From JAPPLB01 sp965208945 (GTDB lineage Bacteria > Acidobacteriota > Terriglobia > Bryobacterales > UBA6623): a stretch of 64,000 nt of DNA. Location: the NCBI GenBank assembly GCA_965208945.1, contig OZ242366.1, positions 3,162,001-3,226,000 on the forward strand, in the 5' to 3' direction. The position numbers and the translations under genes are program-made. This document shows positions 57,926 through 64,000 of the stretch, piece by piece. How positions within the stretch are numbered: position 1 is the stretch's first letter; every line of letters begins with the position of its first letter. The notes under the pieces were generated by a model, which worked only from the letters and a program-made list of their open reading frames with translations, had not been told where the DNA came from and made no database searches.

Positions 57926-58861
57926 TTGCGGATCATCACGTTGATCGCGAGCGCCACGGAGATTGTTCACGCGCTGGGGCTCGGGGAATTTCTTGTGGGG
58001 CGGTCGCATGAATGCGATTACCCCGAGTCGGTCAAAGACCTGCCGGTCTGCACCCGGCCGCGATTCGAGGTGGCCGGAAGCAGCCGTGAGATCGACGAGC
58101 GGGTCAAGGCGTTGCTGCGGAAGTCGATCGTTGAAGATGCGCTGGGCGTCTATGAAGTGTTCCCTGAGAAACTGCGCGAACTGCGGCCGACGCACATCGT
58201 CACTCAGGCCCAGTGCGAGGTGTGCGCGGTCAGTCTGCGGGATGTCGAGTTGGCGGTGCGGCAGGTGACGGACTGCGAGGCGGCCATCATCTCGTTGCAG
58301 CCGAACAACCTTGCCGACTTCTGGGCGGATCTGTGCAGAGCGGCGGCTCATTTGGGAGTGACGGACAAGGGAGTGCAACTCGTGGCTGACCTGCAATCGT
58401 GGATGGAAGCCATCGAGTCCGGGACGCGTTCCCTGCCGCTCGATGCGCGGCCGACGGTTGCCTGCATCGAGTGGGTCGACCCGTTGATGGCGGCCGGCAA
58501 CTGGACGCCGGAGCTGGTGCGTATCGCCGGCGGCAGAAACTTGTTCGGAGAAGCCGGCAGGCATTCGCCCTGGATGACGTTTGACGCGCTGCGCGAATCG
58601 GACCCGGAGGTGATCGTGATCATGCCGTGCGGGTTCGACCTGGAGCGCACTCGCGAGGATGTTCCTCTGCTTCAGGCACAGGAAGGTTGGGCGGACTTGT
58701 GGGCAGTCCGGAATGGTCGAGTGTATCTGGCGGACGGGAATCGGTATTTCAATCGTCCGGGACCGCGGTTGGTCGAGTCGCTCGAGATCCTGGCGGAGAT
58801 CCTGCACCCGGAGACGTTCCGGTTCGGACATGAGTTTTCGGGGTGGGAGAGGGTTGCTTAG
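57926..58861 (+). CDS. Cobalamin-binding BtuF-like protein without signal peptide
   Basis: This 311-aa protein starts at TTG with GAGGAG directly upstream. The family N-terminus is RIITLIASATEIVHALGLGEFLVGRSHECDYPESVKDLPVCTRP. The middle shows VFPEKLRELRPTHIVTQAQCEVCAVSLRDVE, and the late domain contains IEWVDPLMAAGNWTPELVRIAGG and VYLADGNRYFNRPGPRLVESLEILAEIL. The fold is that of class III periplasmic binding proteins. It lacks an export signal and no transporter genes follow, as in the stand-alone cytoplasmic members. It converges on an operon with a corrinoid-activation-like protein and a homocysteine methyltransferase, consistent with B12-related metabolism nearby. Confidence 0.82.
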   Translation: MRIITLIASATEIVHALGLGEFLVGRSHECDYPESVKDLPVCTRPRFEVAGSSREIDERVKALLRKSIVEDALGVYEVFPEKLRELRPTHIVTQAQCEVCAVSLRDVELAVRQVTDCEAAIISLQPNNLADFWADLCRAAAHLGVTDKGVQLVADLQSWMEAIESGTRSLPLDARPTVACIEWVDPLMAAGNWTPELVRIAGGRNLFGEAGRHSPWMTFDALRESDPEVIVIMPCGFDLERTREDVPLLQAQEGWADLWAVRNGRVYLADGNRYFNRPGPRLVESLEILAEILHPETFRFGHEFSGWERVA

Positions 58862-58925
58862 GGGGCATCCAACTCCGAAATGTTACGGCGGCAAACCACC
58901 GCTCTGGTCAGGGCCGGTTCATAGG

Positions 58926-60269
58926 CTATTCTTCCGCTTCGACCTCCTGGAGCCAGTCGTCATGGAGTTGGGTGAGCCGCTGAACCGCGTCAGGATGTTG
59001 TTCCGCGAGATTGTTTCGCTCGGAAAGATCCTCCGCAAGGTTCACCAGGAAGGTGGCGTCGTTGCCGCTGAGATACTCGCGGTTGGTATCGCGAGCGTTC
59101 ACGATCAGTTTCCAGTCCCCTTCGCGGACGGCCCATTGCTTTCCGGTCTGCCAATGGAAGACCTCGTGAGGCGAGGGGGCGTCCGCCGACTTGATGATCG
59201 GCATCAGGCTCTTGCCGTCGACGGCCGGGTCGGGTAGGGCCGTACCGGTGATCTCCGCTATCGTGGGCAGCCAGTCCAGTGCGGTCGCAAGCTGACCGCG
59301 GACCGCGCCTTCCGGCAGGGTCCCCGGCATGCTCACGATCGCCGGCACGCGGATGCCGCCTTCGAACAAACTGAACTTCGCACCGCGGTACGCTCCCGCA
59401 TAGCCGCCGCCGAACATGGTTCGCTCTTCGGTCGAGTGTCCGTGGTCGGACATGAAGATGATCAGTGTTTTCTCGCGCAGGCCCAGTTCGTCTACCATGG
59501 CCAGCACGTCTCCGACCTTCTCATCCAGAGTGGAAACAAGCGCGGCGTACTCCCGCCGAGGCGTCGGATAGTACGAATAGAGTCGCCGCCACTTCTCCAG
59601 GCCTTGCAATGGATAGTGGGGGATGTTGAACGGCAGGTACAGGAAAAACGGCTCGTCCTTGCTCTCCTCGAGGAATGCCCGCGCCTCGCGCATCATCAGA
59701 TCGGGAAAGTAGCCGCCATCCTCCCAATGCTCGTTTTCATTGCGCCACAGATCATGCTTGTTCGGTCCCGACCAGTAGAAGAAGTGCGAGTAATTGTCGA
59801 TACAGCCGACCTTGTGTCCGAAGAAGGAATCGAACCCTTGATCGAGCGGCCCGTTGCCGTTCACGTGACCCAGGTGCCACTTGCCCACGATCGCGGTTCG
59901 GTATCCCGACGGCTTGAGCATTTCCGCGATGGTCACTTGCCGCGCCGGCAAACCTTGCGCCCGCAGACCCACATTGCCGGGTACGCCCGCGCGCTGCGGG
60001 TAGAGCCCGGTGAGCAGCGCCGCTCGTGAAGGAGAGCACACGGGCGCCGCGGCATAAAACTGCGTGAACAATACCCCCTGGTCCGCCAACCGGTCCAGGT
60101 TCCGGGTGTAGAGGTCACGTGCCCCCAACTTCGCCATGTCCAGAGTCCCCTGGTCGTCGGAGAACATCAGGATCACGTTCGGTGGCCGATCGGCAGCCTG
60201 CAAGGGCGGGCCAAGAGATACGAACAACAGCGTCAGTCCTGCTGCGGCGAATCGTAGGCAGGAATTCAC
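58926..60269 (-). CDS. Sulfatase (formylglycine type)
   Basis: About 447 aa, starting at GTG in the GTGA overlap with the upstream stop (60266-60269). A signal peptide (CLRFAAAGLTLLFVSLGPPLQAA) precedes PNVILMFSDDQGTLDMAKLGA, the first metal site. The sulfatase signature CSPSRAALLTGLYPQR (Cys to be converted to formylglycine) and VGKWHLGHVNGNGPLDQGFDSFFGH follow, and then the second metal pair IIFMSDHGHSTEERTMFGG. The C-terminal part includes HWQTGKQWAVREGDWKLIVN. It removes sulfate esters from carbohydrate or aryl compounds outside the cytoplasm. The modifying enzyme is elsewhere. It is the last gene of the four-gene minus operon. Confidence 0.88.
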   Translation of the reverse strand: MNSCLRFAAAGLTLLFVSLGPPLQAADRPPNVILMFSDDQGTLDMAKLGARDLYTRNLDRLADQGVLFTQFYAAAPVCSPSRAALLTGLYPQRAGVPGNVGLRAQGLPARQVTIAEMLKPSGYRTAIVGKWHLGHVNGNGPLDQGFDSFFGHKVGCIDNYSHFFYWSGPNKHDLWRNENEHWEDGGYFPDLMMREARAFLEESKDEPFFLYLPFNIPHYPLQGLEKWRRLYSYYPTPRREYAALVSTLDEKVGDVLAMVDELGLREKTLIIFMSDHGHSTEERTMFGGGYAGAYRGAKFSLFEGGIRVPAIVSMPGTLPEGAVRGQLATALDWLPTIAEITGTALPDPAVDGKSLMPIIKSADAPSPHEVFHWQTGKQWAVREGDWKLIVNARDTNREYLSGNDATFLVNLAEDLSERNNLAEQHPDAVQRLTQLHDDWLQEVEAEE

Positions 60270-61192
60270 GGTGCTGTCTCTGGAGCCAGGCTCGCCTCGT
60301 GCTCGTCGATCACGCTGCGGAACAGGCGAATGTGGTCCGGCGTGCTGCCGCAACAGCCTCCGACGATACGGACGCCTGCGTCGAGCAGCGCCGGCAAGTC
60401 GCCGACCATCTCCTCGGGCGTCTGCTTGTAAACCACCTTCATGTTTTCGAGGACCGGTTGACCGGCGTTGGGTTGCGCCATGGTCGGCAGATCGGCCACT
60501 GACCGATACGACGCCACGGCCTTCGCTGCCCAGTTCACGTCCACGCCGGCCCCGCAATTGAGTGCGATGATGTCCACCCCTGCGGCGCGCATGTGATCAG
60601 CGGCCTGTTCCGGACTGACGCCCATCATCGTGCGGAGCTTCGAGCGGTCGCGTGTTACATCGTAGGCCATCGACCCGATGACACAGGGAGCCCCGGCCTT
60701 CTTGGCGGCCTCGATGCCGATGGTCAGCTCTTCCAGCGCGGTTTGCGTTTCGACGATGATGGCGTCCACTCCCGCCGAGACGAGGGCTTCGGCTTGCTCG
60801 GCGAACGCCTCGACGACACGTTGTTCCGGAATTTCGCCATAGGGTTCCATCAAACCTCCGAACGGCCCGATATCGCCGAGCACGAACCCGGGCTTGTCGC
60901 CGAAGGCTTCGCGCGCCAGTCGTGCGCCCGCTTGATTGATCGCCGCGGCGTTGTCGCCGTGATGATGCCGCTCGAGCATGATTCGGCAGCCGCCGAACGT
61001 GTTTGTGAGGAGACAGTCGGAACCCGCTTCGACGTAGGCCCTCTGAATCTTCAGCAGCCGATCGGGGTGTTCCAGGTTCCAGGCTTCACCGCAGCCTCCC
61101 GGCTCGAGACCGGCGGATTGGAGTTGCGTCCCCATCGCCCCGTCGCTCAGAAGGACGCGTTCTTGAAGCGCTTTGAGAAGCCTTTGTCCCAT
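60266..61192 (-). CDS. Homocysteine S-methyltransferase family protein
   Basis: This 308-aa single-domain protein has RVLLSDGAMGTQLQSAGLEPGGCGEAWN at the N-terminus, GSDCLLTNTFGGCRIMLERH, VLGDIGPFGG, ALNCGAGVD with the first zinc Cys, and VRIVGGCCGSTPDHIRLFRSVI with the other two. These are the Hcy-binding/zinc residues of MetH domain 1, BHMT and MtaA-like enzymes. The B12, pterin and activation domains of MetH are absent, so it either uses a different methyl donor or takes methyl from a separate corrinoid protein. Position between the sulfatase (GTGA overlap) and the ASKHA activator indicates corrinoid-linked methyl transfer, as an inference. Confidence 0.85.
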   Translation of the reverse strand: MGQRLLKALQERVLLSDGAMGTQLQSAGLEPGGCGEAWNLEHPDRLLKIQRAYVEAGSDCLLTNTFGGCRIMLERHHHGDNAAAINQAGARLAREAFGDKPGFVLGDIGPFGGLMEPYGEIPEQRVVEAFAEQAEALVSAGVDAIIVETQTALEELTIGIEAAKKAGAPCVIGSMAYDVTRDRSKLRTMMGVSPEQAADHMRAAGVDIIALNCGAGVDVNWAAKAVASYRSVADLPTMAQPNAGQPVLENMKVVYKQTPEEMVGDLPALLDAGVRIVGGCCGSTPDHIRLFRSVIDEHEASLAPETAP

Positions 61193-61210
61193 GACCCAAT
61201 CCTATCGTTT

Positions 61211-62842
61211 TCATTCGCCGAGAAGGTTGAGGTCCGCCGGCATCGGCTTGAACTGGCAGCCTTCGACAAAAACCTCGAAGAAATCCGGCGTCGTTTCCAA
61301 CTCGACGTGCTCGATGCGCTTGACCAGCCTGTCGAGTGACTCGCGCTTGCTTTCCGAAAGCAATAACTCCTTGGCTCCCTGCAGCGCGGCGTTGCCTGTC
61401 TTGACAACGCGCTCTTCCCGCACCGAGGCGAGAAAACCGATCTCGATGGCGTTTGCCACGTCAACGTAATTCGCGAATCCGCCCGCCAGGTAGAGCTTGC
61501 CGATGTCCGCGGGTTGCAAGCCCAGCTTCCGCATCACGATGAACTGCCCGCAGTAATTCGCTGCCTTGGCTTGGGCAAGATTGCTGGCGTCCTCGCGGGA
61601 GAAGCTGATCCCTCGCTCCGGGACGATGCTTATTTCCTTTGACTTGTCGGCGAATACGCCTTTCGGGCTCATCCGCTCGTGACGGCGCAGCTCGGCGAGC
61701 AGATCGATCAACCCCGAACCGCAAAGTCCTCGCGGCTCGCCTCCGCCAATCGTTTCGTACTGCGCGTCTCCGTTCAAGCGCAGGGTTTCGATCGCCCCAT
61801 CCACTGCCGTCATGCCGTAGCGGATCCCGCCGCCTTCGAAAGCCGGTCCGGCGGGGCACGACGCCGCCATCAGCCTCCCCTCATGCGCGACGACGACTTC
61901 GGTGTTCGTCCCGATGTCCACGATCATCACGCTCTCGCTTTGCGATTCGATGTTGACCGCCACGAGAACAGCCGCCATGTCTCCCCCGACATGACTGGCA
62001 ATCAGCGGCGCGGCATACACCTTGGCCCTCGGGTGTGCCCATAAGCGCAGTTTGCGCGCGTCTTCAACCAGCGCGGTCGTTTCGCGATCCCCCGCCAGGT
62101 GCTCGTGTTCGATCGGAGACTTGTAGGGCCGTTGACCGATCGGCTTCACGTCGAGGTTGAAGAACAGCTCGCGCATTGTGGAGTTGCCGACGACGCTGAT
62201 CTCGTAGATCATCTGTCGCCGCAATGCGAGCCTCCGGCACATCTCGCGCAACTCTTGATTCAGGGTGTTGATGACGGCATGGTGGAGTTCGCCGTGGAAT
62301 GGACCGGAGTCGTACGAGATGCGGTGCATCACGTCGCTGCCTCCGAAACGCTGCGGGTTCTCGAACGATGCCAGGTAGTTGCTCTCGCCCGTTTCCAGGT
62401 CGACCAGTTCGGCCACCACGGTTGTCGTGCCGAGATCGACGGCGACTCCGTACATGCGGCCCCGGTACTTGTCGATGACCTGTTCTCCGTGGATGACGTT
62501 GTCCCCGTCGCGGCGAACCGCAGGGTCGAGTGAAACGTCTTTCGGCGGACGCGAAGAGAGAATCTTCTGATGGGCCTGCAATAACGAAAACTCGATGTCC
62601 TCGTCGGAGTGCTCGATCACAGCCTGGCAAGCGAGCCGGTAGTCCCCTCGCAGGAACGCTTCCGGCTCGGTCGGCGCGCCGAGGCTTTCCCTGCCTGCCT
62701 TCACTTCGACGACGCACTCGTGGCAAAGGCCGGTGCGTCCGCAGGAGGTCGGAACACGCACCTGCAGCTCGTCGGCGTAGTCGAAGATCGTCTTGCCGGC
62801 TGCGAGAGGCAGACTTTGCCCGCCGTAAGAGATCCGGCCCAT
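61211..62842 (-). CDS. RACo-like ASKHA ferredoxin protein (corrinoid activator)
   Basis: This 543-aa protein has an N-terminal 2Fe-2S ferredoxin domain with PTSCGRTGLCHECVVEVKAG and a later Cys in YRLACQAVIE (residues 30-76). A linker follows, then a DUF4445/ASKHA ATPase: YGVAVDLGTTTVVAELVDLETGE with phosphate-1 motif, IYEISVVGNSTMRELFF, VMIVDIGTNTEVVVAHEGRLMAASCPAGPAFEGGG with phosphate-2, GLCGSGLIDLLAELRRHERMSPKG, and IGKLYLAGGFANYVDVANAIEIGFLA. This is the layout of RACo, which uses ATP to re-reduce the cobalt of corrinoid methyl carriers from Co(II) to Co(I). No corrinoid protein gene is adjacent, so the partner is elsewhere. It precedes the Hcy methyltransferase by 18 bp. Confidence 0.85.
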   Translation of the reverse strand: MGRISYGGQSLPLAAGKTIFDYADELQVRVPTSCGRTGLCHECVVEVKAGRESLGAPTEPEAFLRGDYRLACQAVIEHSDEDIEFSLLQAHQKILSSRPPKDVSLDPAVRRDGDNVIHGEQVIDKYRGRMYGVAVDLGTTTVVAELVDLETGESNYLASFENPQRFGGSDVMHRISYDSGPFHGELHHAVINTLNQELREMCRRLALRRQMIYEISVVGNSTMRELFFNLDVKPIGQRPYKSPIEHEHLAGDRETTALVEDARKLRLWAHPRAKVYAAPLIASHVGGDMAAVLVAVNIESQSESVMIVDIGTNTEVVVAHEGRLMAASCPAGPAFEGGGIRYGMTAVDGAIETLRLNGDAQYETIGGGEPRGLCGSGLIDLLAELRRHERMSPKGVFADKSKEISIVPERGISFSREDASNLAQAKAANYCGQFIVMRKLGLQPADIGKLYLAGGFANYVDVANAIEIGFLASVREERVVKTGNAALQGAKELLLSESKRESLDRLVKRIEHVELETTPDFFEVFVEGCQFKPMPADLNLLGE

Positions 62843-62870
62843 GGATGGAGGCGAACCGTCCTCAGGGCCG

Positions 62871-63818
62871 TCAGGGCTTGACGAATTTCTGGACGCGCAT
62901 CCCGACGTTGACGTCGGTCACGTAGACCGCGCCGTCGTCGCCGGCCGCGACGTCATGGGCCCACCAGAACTGGCCGTCCTGGCTTCCGAACGATCCCCAG
63001 GCTTCGAGGATCTTGCCGTTGAGGTCGAGCTTGAGAATCCGATTGCGCTCGGGCGGCGCAGGATTCATGTCGCCGCCATCGGCCACATAGAGAAGGCGGT
63101 CCGAGCCGACGTCGACCCCCCAGGGCCGCCCGAGTTCATCGCTCTTCCACTGCTGGATGAATTTGCCTTCATTCGTGAACACCTGGATGCGGGAGTTGCC
63201 GCGGTCCGCGACGTAGACATTGCCCGCTTCGTCGAGAGTGATCCCGTGAGGATCGACGAACTGCCCTTCCTTGTCGCCCTCGGTTCCCCAGTCGCGGATG
63301 AACTTTCCGCTCGAGTCCAGGTGAACGATGCGGCGGTTGCCGTAGCCATCCGCCACGTACATGTCGCCGTTGGGTGCGATCGCGACGTCGGTGGGGCGGT
63401 TGAAGTGCGAGCCGTCCAAGCCGGGCACGTCCTGCGCTCCTACCGTCATCAGTAGTTTTCCGTCGGGACTGAATTTGTGGACGGTGTGCCGGCGCCCGTC
63501 GGTGACCCAGATATTGTCGTTGTGATCGACCGTCAACCCATGCGCCGACCCGAACAGTCCATCGCCGAACGACGCGATCATCTTGCCGCTTTCGCCTTCG
63601 AAAATGATGATCGGTCGCGCGCCGCGGTGGAAGACGACGACCTGGTTCTTCGAGTTCACTTCCACGCCCGTGGTCTGGCCAAGGGCAAATCCCTTCGGCA
63701 GCGTGGGCCAGCCGTGGACCACTTCGTAGGACTGATTGGCCGAAGTCGTGAGAAGGTTCGGTCCCGCCGCAAGAACGAGCAAACCGAGGAAGACTGCAAG
63801 AAGGAACGAGCGCTGCAT
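62871..63818 (-). CDS. Secreted NHL-repeat beta-propeller protein
   Basis: About 315 aa from the ATG with CAGGAG upstream. A signal peptide (LLAVFLGLLVLAAGPNLLT) precedes NHL repeats: GFALGQTTGVEVNSKNQVVVFHRG, FGDGLFGSAHGLTVDHNDNIWVTDGRRHTVHKFSPDGK, HFNRPTDVAIAPNGDMYVADGYGNRRIVHLDSSGKFI, FVDPHGITLDEAGNVYVADRGNSRIQVFTNEGKFIQQW, and DGQFWWAHDVAAGDDGAVYVTD. Six blades fit the length. Related proteins are peptidyl-hydroxyglycine lyase-like or binding proteins; here no catalytic His triad is clear. It is the first gene of the RACo/methyltransferase/sulfatase operon. Confidence 0.82.
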   Translation of the reverse strand: MQRSFLLAVFLGLLVLAAGPNLLTTSANQSYEVVHGWPTLPKGFALGQTTGVEVNSKNQVVVFHRGARPIIIFEGESGKMIASFGDGLFGSAHGLTVDHNDNIWVTDGRRHTVHKFSPDGKLLMTVGAQDVPGLDGSHFNRPTDVAIAPNGDMYVADGYGNRRIVHLDSSGKFIRDWGTEGDKEGQFVDPHGITLDEAGNVYVADRGNSRIQVFTNEGKFIQQWKSDELGRPWGVDVGSDRLLYVADGGDMNPAPPERNRILKLDLNGKILEAWGSFGSQDGQFWWAHDVAAGDDGAVYVTDVNVGMRVQKFVKP

Positions 63819-63886
63819 GGCGTCTCCTGAAAAGCTGTGTGTGAAAGTGAAGGGAAGTAAACCTCTCAAGAGTGTAACTCAACTGA

Positions 63887-63960
63887 CCTGCATTTCTCAC
63901 CACGCGGCGAGGCGAAGTGCGTGAGAGGGCCGTCAAGACGAGGCGCGAGCCGCTTGGCTA
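63887..63960 (+). repeat. Dispersed palindromic repeat, copy R14 (left part)
   Basis: Begins CCTGCATTTCTCACCAC with left flank CTGA and follows the consensus to CGCGAGCCGCTTGGC, then leaves it at about 63960. An ATG at 63980 begins a frame MPAKLTT that runs out of the window and may be a gene start; nothing more can be said of it. Confidence 0.8.
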
Positions 63961-64000
63961 GCCAGTGCGGTGGAATTCCATGCCGGCGAAACTGACGACG

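Overview
The window is high-GC DNA that looks like a chromosome segment of an acidobacterium, most likely of the Bryobacterales/Solibacteres type. The family content points there: an ADOP-type MacB/FtsX permease, a VWFA-related Acidobacterial domain protein, an Oar-like TonB-dependent receptor with a carboxypeptidase-regulatory N-terminus, and three Planctomycete/Acidobacteria-style pairs of secreted c-type cytochrome plus Tat-exported DUF1501/DUF1552 proteins. No taxonomic marker such as rRNA is present, so this is an inference from families.

Layout: the end of ribA, a DinB protein and an intact IS110/IS1111-type element (0-2.6 kb); a PSD1/DUF1501 operon (2.7-6.8 kb); an ADOP permease behind a truncated membrane-fusion gene (7.2-10.3 kb); two overlapping methyltransferase-like genes, a lone groES and a YtcJ-like amidohydrolase (11-15.4 kb); an AT-richer accessory island with a PD-(D/E)XK-like protein, a beta-CASP metallo-beta-lactamase protein, a PH-like membrane protein and transposase wrecks (15.4-20 kb); a mixed housekeeping and secreted-enzyme region with GH88, a TPR protein, queC, VWFA, serine hydrolases, SAM hydrolase, cysteine desulfurase, a UbiC-like protein, mnmA and tRNA-Gly (20-37.4 kb); the TonB receptor and a D-aminoacylase-like gene (38-43.1 kb); a 1.4 kb gene-free patch of nested repeats (43.1-44.5 kb); a second PSD1/DUF1501 pair, an MFS and SDR pair, and a DUF1592/DUF1552 pair (44.5-55.2 kb); then xerD-like, a cobalamin-binding protein, and a four-gene minus-strand operon of NHL protein, corrinoid-activator-like ASKHA protein, homocysteine S-methyltransferase and sulfatase (56-63.8 kb).

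The most striking feature is a dispersed palindromic repeat of about 176-202 bp. It has 14 recognisable copies here (full, split, truncated or reduced to its ends), termini CCTGCATTTCTCACCAC and its reverse complement, and 4-bp flanks resembling YTRR. Half the copies lie within 5 bp of a gene's stop codon, one supplies the start codon of the downstream gene, and paired changes in the two termini suggest that the hairpin is maintained. An intact IS110/IS1111-type element has inserted into the apical loop of the central hairpin of one copy. The non-coding segment of that element contains, in the order expected of a bridge/seek RNA, guide-like strings matching both sides of the target and both ends of the element, each pair flanking a small hairpin. 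The window therefore holds a self-contained candidate for an RNA-guided IS whose programmed target is a high-copy repeat.

The rest reads as a heterotroph degrading polymers: exported cytochrome/DUF1501 modules, a TonB receptor, GH88, a sulfatase and secreted beta-propellers, together with B12-linked methyl transfer and tRNA thiolation functions.
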